A stretch of 64,000 bases of DNA from assembly GCA_963711675.1 (NCBI GenBank), contig CAVQFB010000004.1:186001-250000 (forward strand). Direction: 5' to 3'. The DNA is from CAVQFB01 sp963711675 (GTDB lineage: Bacteria > Acidobacteriota > Terriglobia > Terriglobales > Acidobacteriaceae). Numbering within the stretch: the first letter of the stretch is position 1; every line of letters starts with the position of its first letter. The position numbers and the translations under genes are program-made. Shown piece after piece: positions 18,379 to 26,828 of this stretch. The notes beneath the pieces were generated by a model. The model searched no databases, was not told the origin of the DNA, and worked only from the letters and a program-made list of their open reading frames with translations.

Positions 18379-19044
18379 ATGCGTTACCACCTGTCGGTCG
18401 TTCTAGGCCTTCTAGTATTCGCGTTCTCGAGCTCTTTGTTTGCCCAGCAGATTCGCGGGGATTATCTGGAAACCCGCAGTGCCGACGTATATACCGGCGC
18501 CTGTTTCGCTAACGGCGAGGTAAACCTGGTGGGTAATGAGGCCATCCTTGCCTGGCATGTGCAGCAGGGTAGCTGGAATGGTGTGGCGCTCGAAGGGATG
18601 ACCGTTGCCGCCGCGGTTCGTGCCAACGCTACTTTGGGCGATCCCTACGAGAACCCTTATCCCGCCAAAGCTGTCCTGCTTGTCGACGATCAGGCCAATG
18701 AAGCCCAAAGGGCCGCACTGGTGAGTTTCGCAGAACACATGGGTGGTGAACTACTAAAGAATGTCCAGCAGGTTGTGCCGGTCCAGATGGAACTCGTGGT
18801 CAATGCCGAGCACCACGGTGCCGCTATGCTGCGCGCAGGCCAGTTTGCGACGATCCAGACACGCTCGATTGGCTCGCAGGATCATCTCTGCGGAAATGAA
18901 GTCACCTTCTATCCGCCTCTGACTCAGCTTGCTCATTCCATGCCTGCCGTGGCTCTGACCGATGCCTACAACGGGCCGGGACTTGGCGTTTCGTGGGATC
19001 TACATGGGAAGCGCAGCGCCTTCGTGGGCACGTTCGCGAGATAA
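18379..19044 (+). CDS. Secreted DUF1326-like protein
   Basis: ATG 18379 is preferred over GTG 18370 because GTGAGGTG lies just upstream of it. The product has a signal peptide (about residues 1-22, ending SLFAQQ). The rest follows the DUF1326 pattern: YLETRSADVYTGACFA, then EAILAWHVQQGSWNGV, LEGMTVAAAV and AVLLVDDQANEAQRAAL. The family has no assigned activity. Two other secreted orphan genes follow on the same strand; whether they are co-transcribed is doubtful, given the palindromic repeat after this gene. Confidence 0.82.
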   Translation: MRYHLSVVLGLLVFAFSSSLFAQQIRGDYLETRSADVYTGACFANGEVNLVGNEAILAWHVQQGSWNGVALEGMTVAAAVRANATLGDPYENPYPAKAVLLVDDQANEAQRAALVSFAEHMGGELLKNVQQVVPVQMELVVNAEHHGAAMLRAGQFATIQTRSIGSQDHLCGNEVTFYPPLTQLAHSMPAVALTDAYNGPGLGVSWDLHGKRSAFVGTFAR

Positions 19045-19079
19045 GGGCACGACTGGGAGGGCACGACTTTAGTTGTGCC
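19045..19079. repeat. REP-like palindrome with a duplicated half
   Basis: GGGCACGACT occurs twice (19045-19054, 19059-19068) and is followed by its near-complement, making a 20-bp palindrome at 19060-19079. A second 20-bp palindrome with the same outer arms (GGCAC and GTGCC) lies at 27452-27471. No T run follows, so it is not a standard terminator. Confidence 0.5.
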
Positions 19080-19223
19080 GCCTGAGCCGCAATGATCACA
19101 AGGGCTTTAGCCTCTGCGGTCGAGTGAAAACCGAATCCTGCATGGGCGTTTCTTACACCCGCGCACGCGTAACTTGCGTCCGTCGCGAGGGTTGTAAAGG
19201 CAAGTCGAGTTCGGGGAGGGCAT

Positions 19224-19628
19224 ATGTCCCGAGGCCTGGTTCCACTCCTTCTGATTCTCGTATTCCTATCCTCAAGCTGCGGCAGTAGTCGCGAGCTCAA
19301 TTCCATCAGTGTTAGCCCCGCTACCGCCGATGCGCAAAAATTTCCCAACGGGCAAGTGCAATTCACTGCCACAGGCACCTTTAACATGGCGCCCACGACC
19401 GTCACTCCTCTGTCGGTGACGTGGTGCCCGCAGGCAACCTGCGGCGTGGGAACTCCCGCGAACGTTGGCATCACCATCGACGGAAATGGCTTGGGGCAAT
19501 GTGAGCCCACCTTCTCCGGAACCGTCACCATCGTCGCCGAGGCACCCCGGAATCCCGGCGCCATGATCATGCCTATGTCGGGCATGAACGGCATGGTTTC
19601 GGGCACGGCGCAGATAACCTGCCCGTGA
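19224..19628 (+). CDS. Small lipoprotein with an Ig-like domain
   Basis: A 134-residue protein with a lipoprotein signal (LILVFLSSSC, lipobox Cys at about 19), so it is predicted to be lipid-anchored. The mature part is one Ig-like domain with the frequent SVSPATADAQKFPNGQVQFTA opening and a WCPQATC...GQCEP...ITCP set of cysteines that could form disulfides. A GGGGAGGG site lies just before the ATG. Small Ig-like lipoproteins like this are common on acidobacterial surfaces. No enzymatic role is seen. Confidence 0.8.
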   Translation: MSRGLVPLLLILVFLSSSCGSSRELNSISVSPATADAQKFPNGQVQFTATGTFNMAPTTVTPLSVTWCPQATCGVGTPANVGITIDGNGLGQCEPTFSGTVTIVAEAPRNPGAMIMPMSGMNGMVSGTAQITCP

Positions 19629-19721
19629 GATCGACTCTTTGTCGTTCCGAGTAGCGAGATTGCCCCTCCGCACCTGATATCCTTTTTTGTTCACTGGACG
19701 TTCTGCGCCGATCATGAACTC

Positions 19722-20396
19722 GTGACTGAGGTTCCCTTGCGTCGTCATTTACTCTTCGCCACTCTCCTTTTATTTGTTACAGCTTCACTGCCGGGTTTCG
19801 CCCAGACCGGCAAGATCGAAACGCTCCCCGCCCTCGCCGACAAATCCGTTTCTGAAGCCGTGCGGCAAAGCCTCGACGCTAAGGGCTACAAAGTTCTGCT
19901 CGACGACGGCACTGACGCTTGCGAACTGTGGCTGCGCAAGCCCGTTCCTGCTCAGCCAAAGAAGGATGTTCAAGGGGTCGCTTATCCTCAGCTTGCGGAA
20001 TCCGTTCTCGTCGGCGTACTGCATTTTTCCCAAGCCTCCACCGATTACCGCGGAGAAGCGATTCCCGCCGGTTACTACACCCTTCGCTACGCTCTTCTCC
20101 CCAACGACGGCAATCACCTCGGCGCCGCCCCCAATCGCGACTTCCTTCTCCTCGTACCGGCCGATTCCGATCCCTCGTCGACGCCCACGTCCCAGGAACT
20201 GGTCAGCCTGAGTCGCAAGGCGACGGGCACCAAACACCCCGGTCCCCTGAGCCTCGTTCAGCCCGACAGCGCCGGGACAGCGGCAGCAGTTTCCAAAGAT
20301 GATCAGGACCACTGGATCTTTTCCGGAGAGATGAAGCTGGCGTCTGGAGACGAGATTCCGTTCGGGCTTGTGGTCAAGGGGACGGCGCAGCAATAA
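19722..20396 (+). CDS. Secreted protein of unknown function
   Basis: The 224-residue product has a signal peptide ending near GFAQT. Translation may start at GTG 19722 or at TTG 19737, which has GAGG seven bases upstream. The mature part is a single globular domain (KVLLDDGTDACELWLRK, then GEAIPAGYYTLRYALLPNDG) that resembles small beta-sandwich proteins exported by acidobacteria; I cannot name a family. A 386-bp gap follows before the next gene. Confidence 0.72.
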   Translation: MTEVPLRRHLLFATLLLFVTASLPGFAQTGKIETLPALADKSVSEAVRQSLDAKGYKVLLDDGTDACELWLRKPVPAQPKKDVQGVAYPQLAESVLVGVLHFSQASTDYRGEAIPAGYYTLRYALLPNDGNHLGAAPNRDFLLLVPADSDPSSTPTSQELVSLSRKATGTKHPGPLSLVQPDSAGTAAAVSKDDQDHWIFSGEMKLASGDEIPFGLVVKGTAQQ

Positions 20397-20782
20397 CGCA
20401 TCTGCGGATTGCACCTGTCGGACGCAAAAAACCGGAAAATCCCGCTAAGTTTTGCATCAGGCGCTGTTGCGAATTGCTGCATGTCGCATCGAACTCGCAA
20501 CTGACTGATTCCAAAGTCAGTCGCGACACATCGGCGCCAACTAATTGAAAATGCTCGCGACTGCCCGTTGCATTCCTCATCAAATTGCCGTTGCAGAATT
20601 CAGCGAAGAAATGCATCCCCTCGAACTCCATCCCCTCGAACTCCGTGATTCAGCTGTACATCGCTCCACGATGGAACAACAAGCCGATCCCTTACGAGTT
20701 CGGTACCACGATTGCCTTAATGAATAGTGCCGAGCGGCCTTGCCAACGGCAGATAGAAAGACGCTCTCGGAAGAGGTGATTT
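20397..20782. other. 386-bp intergenic region with two small repeats
   Basis: No gene is supported. It holds a hairpin (20500-20521, 7-bp arms ACTGACT and AGTCAGT with an 8-nt loop) and a 15-bp unit in two exact tandem copies (20614-20643). I could not assign the promoter of the next gene. Confidence 0.5.
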
Positions 20783-21454
20783 ATGACAGTCATCCTGGTT
20801 CTGCTGATGTTCGCGACGTTCCTCCTCATCGATCATTTCTACAGCCGGAAGAGCGTCGTTATTCAACCGGCAATCCAAGCCGCAAAGCGTGAAGGCGCGC
20901 CGCGCCTAGCCCCGAGCCTGGTGGGCGGTTTCCAGGTTCCCGAGAATCTGCGCTACCACCCCGGCCACACTTGGGCGCTGAGTGAAAGCCCGAGCCTGGT
21001 CCGCGTGGGCATGGACCAATTCGCTTCAAAGGTCACGGGAAAAGTCGAACGCATCACTCTTCCGCAGCGCGGTCAATGGATTCGCCAGGGGCAGAAGATC
21101 TGGACGCTTCACCGCGACGGTAGTTCCGTGGATATGCTGTCGCCAATCGAGGGCAGTATCGCCGATGTTAACGATGCAGTGACCCGGAATCCTGAACTCG
21201 CTCGTAAGGACCCTTACGGTGAAGGATGGCTGGTGACGGTTCAGTCACCTGATGCCAAGACCAACTTCCGCAATCTGCTTGGCGGCGCCCTGGCTCGCTG
21301 GTGGACCGAGGAGTCGGCAAGCCGTCTGCAGAGAAAAATGCCGATGGCTCTCGGAGCCCTGGCGCAGGACGGCGGCGTCGCAATGGACGACCTGGCTTCC
21401 CAGCTTCCTGAGAAGGAGTGGGTTGCCGTGGCAAAGGAATTCTTCCTGTCGTAA
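20783..21454 (+). CDS. Membrane-anchored GcvH-like protein without the lipoylated lysine
   Basis: This 223-residue protein has an N-terminal TM helix (residues 1-17), then a glycine-cleavage-H-like barrel at about 50-150 (HPGHTWALSE, VRVGMDQFASKVTGKVERI, DPYGEGWLVTV). In true GcvH the sequence before SP(I/V)xG carries the lipoyl-lysine; here it reads GSSVDMLSPIEG, with no Lys. A helical C-terminal extension of about 60 residues ends in KEFFLS. Lipoyl transfer is therefore unlikely, and a structural or electron-transfer-related role in the membrane is possible. Similar membrane GcvH-like proteins occur in several phyla without a settled function. It precedes the 2-oxoacid operon on the same strand but is 395 bp away. 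Confidence 0.8.
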   Translation: MTVILVLLMFATFLLIDHFYSRKSVVIQPAIQAAKREGAPRLAPSLVGGFQVPENLRYHPGHTWALSESPSLVRVGMDQFASKVTGKVERITLPQRGQWIRQGQKIWTLHRDGSSVDMLSPIEGSIADVNDAVTRNPELARKDPYGEGWLVTVQSPDAKTNFRNLLGGALARWWTEESASRLQRKMPMALGALAQDGGVAMDDLASQLPEKEWVAVAKEFFLS

Positions 21455-21849
21455 GTAGAGCCGTGGGGTTCTGCAAGGCCGCGGGCCCTTTTCAAGACCT
21501 CCTGTTCAGCCGGCGTCGCGAGAAAACTCGGGCGCCGGCGCTTCTTTATGCCGTCACTACGAATTGTGACAAGCGGCCACGCCAGCCCGAGCGTCGACCG
21601 AGAGTGGTTCTGGACGTTTCCCTGGAACCAGTTGACCCAGGAGAAACAGACTGCCCTCACCCGGGCTGTGGCAAACTCGAAGGGACCTCATTCAGAGCTT
21701 CAACAAGCTCGCCTTTCTTAGCTGTAACTAGCTTTGGTATAAAGAGTTATCCCTGTGACCGCTATCACAAGTGCAAGTGTCTCGAATCACGGTGAAACCC
21801 CACCAACCAGCTGAAACTGGGAATCGAGGATGACGCAAAGGAGGCGGTC
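21455..21849. other. 395-bp regulatory region before the 2-oxoacid operon
   Basis: No gene is seen. It contains a TATAAA (21738-21743) that may be a -10 element, although no good -35 is spaced from it, and a perfect CRP-type palindrome just downstream (21754-21769). Confidence 0.5.
21754..21769. promoter_or_regulatory. CRP-type palindrome, TGTGA-N6-TCACA
   Basis: This is an exact match to the CRP/cAMP-receptor consensus with 6-bp spacing. It lies 81 bp upstream of the RsbRD-like gene that opens the 2-oxoacid operon and about 10 bp downstream of a TATAAA. If that box is the promoter the site would repress; if the promoter is further downstream it could activate. Confidence 0.55.
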
Positions 21850-22314
21850 ATGATGCTCGCGTATCGGCTCGTCCGTCTGATCGAAACCCACTCCGACGCC
21901 TTGGCGAGCAGTCTTCTCCTCAAAGTCCAGACATCGGAACTGACCACCGGCTATCGCAACGTACCGCCCGAGGAATTGAAGCAGCGCGTCTACGAAATCT
22001 ACCGTCATCTCGGTGACTGGCTTCTGGGAAAAAGCGAGTTCGATATCGAGAAGCGATACCTTGAGATTGGCGCCAAGCGCGCCAGCCAGGACGTTCCCCT
22101 CAGCCAGCTTACCTGGACGATTATCTTGACCAAGGAGAACCTCTGGGAGTTCCTCAAGAACGAATCTGTGCTGGATCGTCCGGTGGAAGTTTTCGGGGAA
22201 TTGGAAATGCTACAACTGTTAGACCAGTTTTTTGATCGCGCCATCTACTATGCAGCCGTGGGCTACGAGCGTGCCGTCACGAGCACGCCGTTGCGGCTCA
22301 GCGTAGCCGGGTAG
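21850..22314 (+). CDS. RsbRD-N-like helical sensor protein
   Basis: The 154-residue, all-helical product resembles the RsbRD N-terminal domain found in RsbR-type stressosome proteins and some histidine kinases (LVRLIETHSDALASSLL, then EIYRHLGDWLL, RASQDVPLSQLTWTI, FDRAIYYAAVGYERA). No STAS or kinase domain is attached. AAGGAGG sits five bases before the ATG. It opens the operon with the CoA transferase and 2-oxoacid oxidoreductase, so it may sense a signal and regulate that pathway. The domain call rests on pattern memory and is moderately secure. Confidence 0.75.
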   Translation: MMLAYRLVRLIETHSDALASSLLLKVQTSELTTGYRNVPPEELKQRVYEIYRHLGDWLLGKSEFDIEKRYLEIGAKRASQDVPLSQLTWTIILTKENLWEFLKNESVLDRPVEVFGELEMLQLLDQFFDRAIYYAAVGYERAVTSTPLRLSVAG

Positions 22315-22356
22315 CGTGCGCAATGTGGTTGGAAGGGCGTGGAGGGGACAAGAACG

Positions 22357-23688
22357 ATGTCGTGGGAGATTGAATACAAAAAGAAGTTGCGCACAGCCGA
22401 AGAAGCTTTGCGCTGCGTGCAATCCGGCATGCGAGTTTACATTCAGCCTGGATGTGCCGAGCCAGAGACTCTTGTCGAAGCGCTGATTCGGCGGGCGCCG
22501 GCAGTGCGCGACGTCGAGATCGTGCACATGATGACCATGGGTACGGCGCCGTACGTCGCACCAGAGATGGAGGGCCATTTCCGCCACAACGCCGTCTTCA
22601 TCGGCCCGAACGTGCGTGAGGCCATCAACCAAGGCCGCGCCGACTACACTCCCATTTACCTCAGCGAAATCGAAGACTTGTTCGAAAGCGGCGCCATGCC
22701 CCTCGATGTCGCGCTTATCGAAGTTTCGCCACCCGATTCCCACGGGTTCTGCAGCTTCGGTGTGGGTGTCGATACCACTTTGACCGCGGCCAAGTGCGCC
22801 CGTTACGTCATCGCACAGGTGAACGACCAGATGCCGCGCACCTACGGCGACAGTTTCATCCATGTGCATAAGCTCGACGCCGTAGTGGAGTCCTCCCGTC
22901 CTTTGTGCGCGCTGAAGAGGCCCGAGATCAGCGACATGCATGTGGCTATCGCACGTAACGTCGCTGGGCTCATCGAAGATGGCTCAGTCCTGCAGACCGG
23001 CATCGGCGGTATTCCGGACGCGGTGCTTCCGTTCCTCATGGACCGCAAAGACCTCGGGGTGCACAGTGAACTTGTCTCTGACGGTGTCATTCCCCTGATC
23101 GACGCCGGCGTGATCACCGGGGCGCGCAAGAATTTCAAGCCGCGGAAGATTATTCTTGGCTTTGCGCTCGGCACCAAGAAGCTCTTTGACTTCGTGGACG
23201 ATAACCCCATCTTTGAGTTTCATCCCACTTCCTACACCAACGATCCCGCCCTGATTGCCCGCAACGACAAAATGGTTGCCATCAACTCCGCCCTGCAGAT
23301 CGATCTGACCGGCCAGGTGTGCTCCGATTCGATTGGCACGTATTTTTACAGTGGGATTGGCGGTCAGGTGGACTTTCTGCGCGGTGCTTCGCGCTCCAAG
23401 GGCGGCAAACCCATCATTGCGCTCTCATCAACGGCCAAGAATGGAGCGATCTCCAGAATCGTGCCCATGCTTAGCCCGGGAGCGGGAGTGGTTACGTCCC
23501 GCGGATTGATTCGCTACGTGGTCACCGAGTACGGCGTGGCCTACCTGCATGGCAAATCGATTCGCGAGAGGGCCCAATCTTTAATTGAAATTTCGCATCC
23601 CAAATTCCGTGAAGAGTTGTATTCGTACTGCGAAAAGACCAAGTGGCTGCAGCGCCCGGAAACTGCGCAGGGCGCCACAACGAGGTGA
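22357..23688 (+). CDS. Acyl-CoA transferase / hydrolase (acetyl-CoA hydrolase-transferase family)
   Basis: A 443-residue member of the family that includes 4-hydroxybutyrate CoA-transferase and propionyl/succinyl-CoA:acetate CoA-transferases. It has both CoA-transferase halves: LVEALIRRA...VHMMTMG near the start, GFCSFGVGVD, GIGGIPDAVL, and HSELVSDGV, whose Glu is the likely covalent catalytic residue. The start ATG 22357 has GGAGGGG nine bases upstream, better than GTG 22339. It swaps CoA between an acyl-CoA and a free acid such as acetate. In this operon it could handle the acyl-CoA products of the oxidoreductase next to it. The 23691 gene follows two bases later. Confidence 0.92.
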   Translation: MSWEIEYKKKLRTAEEALRCVQSGMRVYIQPGCAEPETLVEALIRRAPAVRDVEIVHMMTMGTAPYVAPEMEGHFRHNAVFIGPNVREAINQGRADYTPIYLSEIEDLFESGAMPLDVALIEVSPPDSHGFCSFGVGVDTTLTAAKCARYVIAQVNDQMPRTYGDSFIHVHKLDAVVESSRPLCALKRPEISDMHVAIARNVAGLIEDGSVLQTGIGGIPDAVLPFLMDRKDLGVHSELVSDGVIPLIDAGVITGARKNFKPRKIILGFALGTKKLFDFVDDNPIFEFHPTSYTNDPALIARNDKMVAINSALQIDLTGQVCSDSIGTYFYSGIGGQVDFLRGASRSKGGKPIIALSSTAKNGAISRIVPMLSPGAGVVTSRGLIRYVVTEYGVAYLHGKSIRERAQSLIEISHPKFREELYSYCEKTKWLQRPETAQGATTR

Positions 23689-23690
23689 AT

Positions 23691-23963
23691 ATGGCAGGAC
23701 AAGCTCGGGGAAAAGTGACCATCAACGTGGAGGAGTGCAAGGGCTGCGGGTTGTGTGTCGAGTCCTGTCCGCCCAAATGCCTGGAACTCGCTCCGGAACT
23801 GAGCGCCTATGGTGTGCATCCGGCGCGTTACACAGGGCATGACTGCACCGGCTGCGGCATTTGTTTTTACTGCTGCCCGGAGCCTGGAGCGATCGAGGTT
23901 TACCGGTTAACGCCACCGCCGAAGCCGGCCGTTGCAGGAGGCCAACATGCGCCAGCTCTGTAA
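23691..23963 (+). CDS. vorD: 2-oxoacid:ferredoxin oxidoreductase, delta (ferredoxin) subunit
   Basis: A 90-residue 2x[4Fe-4S] ferredoxin with two CxxCxxCxxxC motifs: CKGCGLCVESC (about 16-26) and CTGCGICFYCC (about 53-63, the last Cys followed by P). It accepts the electrons released by the catalytic subunits. The start ATG 23691 is two bases after the CoA-transferase stop. Its 3' end overlaps the alpha-subunit gene by 17 bp. The vor name follows the alpha subunit, which most resembles VorB; the oxoacid specificity is not proven. Confidence 0.9.
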   Translation: MAGQARGKVTINVEECKGCGLCVESCPPKCLELAPELSAYGVHPARYTGHDCTGCGICFYCCPEPGAIEVYRLTPPPKPAVAGGQHAPAL

Positions 23964-24999
23964 GGGCAACGTCGCTGTCATCAAGGGTGCGATTCTTGCC
24001 GGTTGTCGCGCCTACTACGGATATCCCATTACTCCGGCCAGTGAAATCGCCGAAGCGGCAGCCTTGTACATACCGCAGGTCGGCGGTACGTTTCTTCAGG
24101 CCGAGAGCGAAGTCGCCGCCATAAACATGGTGTACGGCGCAGCTGCGGCCGGGGCCCGCGTCATGACCGCATCCTCCGGTCCCGGCCTCAGCCTGATGCA
24201 GGAAGGTATCTCTTACCTTGCCGGCTCGGAATTGCCCTGCGTCATTGTCGACGTCGTGCGCGGCGGTCCCGGACTGGGCAACATCGCTCCCGAGCAGAGT
24301 GATTATTTTGCCATGGTCAAAGGCGGCGGCCACGGCAACTACCGTAATTTCGTGCTGGCGCCGGCTTCGGTTCAAGAGATGGCCGAACTTACGATGCAAG
24401 CCTTCGATCTGGCCGACAAGTACCGCAATCCTGTCATCGTGCTAGCCGACGGATTCATCGGCCAGATGATGGAGCCGCTCGAGCTTGAATACCGCGAGAT
24501 TACTCCACCCGCGAAACCCTGGGCGGTGCAGGGAACTGCGGAGACTCAGAAAAACTTGATCAGCTCGATCTACCTCGAGCCCGACGATCTCGAAGCCCAC
24601 CAGCGCAAGCTTGAGGCCAAGTACAAACGTGCGCAGGAACTGGAAGAGCGGCACGAGCTTTATGAAGCAAAAGACGCCGATATTTTGATGGTCGGTTACG
24701 GCATCTCTTCGCGTGTTCTGCGCTCTGCCGTGGAAGAAGCACGCCAGCAAGGCTTGCGGGTTGGGCTGTTCCGGCCAATCACGCTCTGGCCCTTCCCATC
24801 TCGCGCTCTCGCGGAAGCCGCTTCTCACGTGAATAAAGTTCTTGTCGTCGAGTTGAGCAATGGGCAGATGATCGAAGATGTCCGGCTGGCTCTCGACGGC
24901 AAGGTCCCGGTCGAGTTCTATGGCCGCACGGGCGGCAACGTTCCGTCAGTCGAGGAAATTCACGCTGAACTGCTGTCGCGTATGGCCGCATTCGTCTAG
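23947..24999 (+). CDS. vorB: 2-oxoacid:ferredoxin oxidoreductase, alpha subunit (VorB-like)
   Basis: This 350-residue protein carries the alpha-subunit domains of the pyruvate/2-oxoacid:ferredoxin oxidoreductase superfamily: CRAYYGYPITPASEI at about 18-32, the GPGLSLMQEGI loop, the ADGFIGQMM segment and the C-terminal transketolase-like domain ending in GRTGGNVPS. It is most like the branched-chain (3-methyl-2-oxobutanoate) enzyme subunit VorB. With the beta/gamma gene it converts a 2-oxoacid plus CoA to acyl-CoA, CO2 and reduced ferredoxin. AGGAGG directly precedes the ATG at 23947. Eight or more bases separate it from the beta/gamma gene. Confidence 0.92.
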   Translation: MRQLCKGNVAVIKGAILAGCRAYYGYPITPASEIAEAAALYIPQVGGTFLQAESEVAAINMVYGAAAAGARVMTASSGPGLSLMQEGISYLAGSELPCVIVDVVRGGPGLGNIAPEQSDYFAMVKGGGHGNYRNFVLAPASVQEMAELTMQAFDLADKYRNPVIVLADGFIGQMMEPLELEYREITPPAKPWAVQGTAETQKNLISSIYLEPDDLEAHQRKLEAKYKRAQELEERHELYEAKDADILMVGYGISSRVLRSAVEEARQQGLRVGLFRPITLWPFPSRALAEAASHVNKVLVVELSNGQMIEDVRLALDGKVPVEFYGRTGGNVPSVEEIHAELLSRMAAFV

Positions 25000-25016
25000 G
25001 CCGAAAGGTGACGCTT

Positions 25017-26519
25017 ATGGCGCAAAATTCGAACCTGCTGGAAGAGACAAAGACAAGCAACAACGACTACGAAGTCGTGCACTCCAAGTCTCCCGTCTTC
25101 TACGATCTCTACGAGCGCAAGACGGACCTTCAGCACCAGACGCACTATTGCCCTGGCTGCGGCCATGGCATAGTCCATAAGCTGATTGCCGAGGCGCTCG
25201 AAGAACTCGGATTGCAGGGCAAGACTATTTTCGTGAGCCCGGTCGGCTGCTCGGTGTTTGCTTACTATTACTTCAACGTGGGAAACGTGCAAGTTGCGCA
25301 TGGACGCGCCCCTGCCGCCGCTACCGGCATAAAACGCTCCTGTCCCGACAAGGTCGTGATCTCCTATCAGGGTGACGGAGATCTTGCCGCAATCGGAACG
25401 GCGGAAATCATTCATGCCGCAAATCGCGGAGAGAAAATCGCCGTCTTTTTTGTCAACAACGGCATCTACGGCATGACGGGTGGGCAGATGGCTCCGACTA
25501 CACTGGTCGGACAGAAGAGCACCACATCCCCCTGGGGACGCCGCCCCGCAAACGAAGGCTTCCCTCTGCACATGGCGGAATTGCTGTCGTCGCTCGAAGC
25601 TCCCACTTACATCGAGCGCGTAGCGCTGTCTGACAACAAGAACATCATGAAGGCGCGCCGCGCCATCCGCAAAGCGCTTGAAATCCAGCGTGACGGCGCC
25701 GGCTTTTCCTTTGTCGAGATTCTGTCACCCTGCCCCACAATTTGGGGAAAGGATCCGGTTGACGCTCGTCATTGGGTCGCCGAACAAATGATTCCGGTCT
25801 TCCCACTCAACGTATTCCGCGACCGCAAACCTGAAATTCCTGCAGGCACGAATCCTCCGCAACGCACGGTTTCCGACGTGCTCGAACTCTCAGCCAAACA
25901 CGAAGCGACAATTGGAAGGCCGCAACACGCCCATCACTTCAAAGACTTCACCATCAAGATTGCGGGCTTCGGCGGTCAGGGTGTCCTGCTGCTGGGTCAA
26001 CTTCTCACCGAGATGGGTATGCGCGAAGGTCTGGAGGTCAGCTGGTTGCCTTCCTATGGCCCTGAAATGCGCTCGGGCAGCGCGCATTGTCACGTATGCC
26101 TATCCAAGGATCGCATCGGATCGCCGCTCATCTCTCACCCGGATGTCCTTGTCGCAATGAACGAGATTTCGTTGCGCAAGTTCGGCCCACAAGTCGCTTC
26201 CGGCGGCCTCATTCTTTACAACCGCGAAACTCCGCCGGAAGACTTTTCTGTGCCTCAGGCTCGCATGATTTGCTTGCCCGCTTCCGAAATCGCGGACAAG
26301 CTGGGCTCGACCAAAGCCACCAACATTGTCTTGCTGGGCGCGCTGCTTGAAGAAACCGAGTGTCTGGCGGCCGAAACCGCAATCGGTGTCCTCGAGACAA
26401 AATTGAAACGGGTCGAACTGCTTGAGATCAACCGCCAGGCGCTGGCCGCGGGGCGGAATTTCATCGACAACCAGGTCCGCGTCGGCGCCGTGACACAGCC
26501 CGACGGCTTTGCCTACTGA
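25017..26519 (+). CDS. 2-oxoacid:ferredoxin oxidoreductase, fused beta and gamma subunits
   Basis: The 500-residue product joins two subunits that are usually separate. Residues about 35-285 are the TPP-binding beta subunit: HYCPGCGHGI, SPVGCSVF, the TPP motif GDGDLAAIGTAEI with the closing VNN, and GMTGGQMAPTT. Residues about 315-495 are the gamma subunit: IAGFGGQGVLLLGQLL and SYGPEMRSGSAHCHV. Start ATG 25017 follows GAAAGGTG; GTG 25008 is less likely. The beta TPP domain binds the oxoacid and gamma helps with CoA. Fusion fixes a 1:1 ratio. With vorD and vorB it makes a complete oxygen-sensitive enzyme in this operon. Confidence 0.93.
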   Translation: MAQNSNLLEETKTSNNDYEVVHSKSPVFYDLYERKTDLQHQTHYCPGCGHGIVHKLIAEALEELGLQGKTIFVSPVGCSVFAYYYFNVGNVQVAHGRAPAAATGIKRSCPDKVVISYQGDGDLAAIGTAEIIHAANRGEKIAVFFVNNGIYGMTGGQMAPTTLVGQKSTTSPWGRRPANEGFPLHMAELLSSLEAPTYIERVALSDNKNIMKARRAIRKALEIQRDGAGFSFVEILSPCPTIWGKDPVDARHWVAEQMIPVFPLNVFRDRKPEIPAGTNPPQRTVSDVLELSAKHEATIGRPQHAHHFKDFTIKIAGFGGQGVLLLGQLLTEMGMREGLEVSWLPSYGPEMRSGSAHCHVCLSKDRIGSPLISHPDVLVAMNEISLRKFGPQVASGGLILYNRETPPEDFSVPQARMICLPASEIADKLGSTKATNIVLLGALLEETECLAAETAIGVLETKLKRVELLEINRQALAAGRNFIDNQVRVGAVTQPDGFAY

Positions 26520-26521
26520 AC

Positions 26522-26557
26522 GAGACTTACCAGGCAAGACTTACTAAGCAAGACTCC
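26522..26557. repeat. Degenerate 14-bp tandem repeat
   Basis: The units GAGACTTACCAGGC, AAGACTTACTAAGC and AAGACTCC follow each other without a gap just after the beta/gamma gene. The function is unknown. Confidence 0.45.
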
Positions 26558-26781
26558 GGGCCATTCGTCCCTGGCTTCCGTCACTTCGCCACGCCTTCTA
26601 AACACCTCCTACCTATTCGTTTGTCAAATCCTTGTCACGCCTGTAAACATCACTAAAGACTGCTAGTTGGCAGTGTCAAGAGAGGACGCAAATAACTAAC
26701 CCTTTTGTGACCTGCCCGTCTAACCAGACAATTCCGGCAGTTCTCCCTCTAAAGGGTGTCGGAGCAGAAAAATTCGGTCGT

Positions 26782-26828
26782 TTGCCAGATTGACGGAACG
26801 ACTGGGACCTTTAATGCGTATCTGGCAA
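26782..26828. promoter_or_regulatory. 9-bp inverted repeat upstream of the winged-helix gene
   Basis: TTGCCAGAT (26782-26790) and ATCTGGCAA (26820-26828) are exact complements 29 bp apart, ending 72 bp before the ATG at 26901. They could be paired operators for a dimeric regulator or a leader hairpin. The downstream protein itself looks DNA-binding, so autoregulation is possible but unproven. Confidence 0.4.

Noticed and set aside
26790..26818. TTGACG as the -35 of a promoter for the winged-helix gene
   Set aside because: No acceptable -10 lies 16-18 bp downstream; AATGCG matches poorly.
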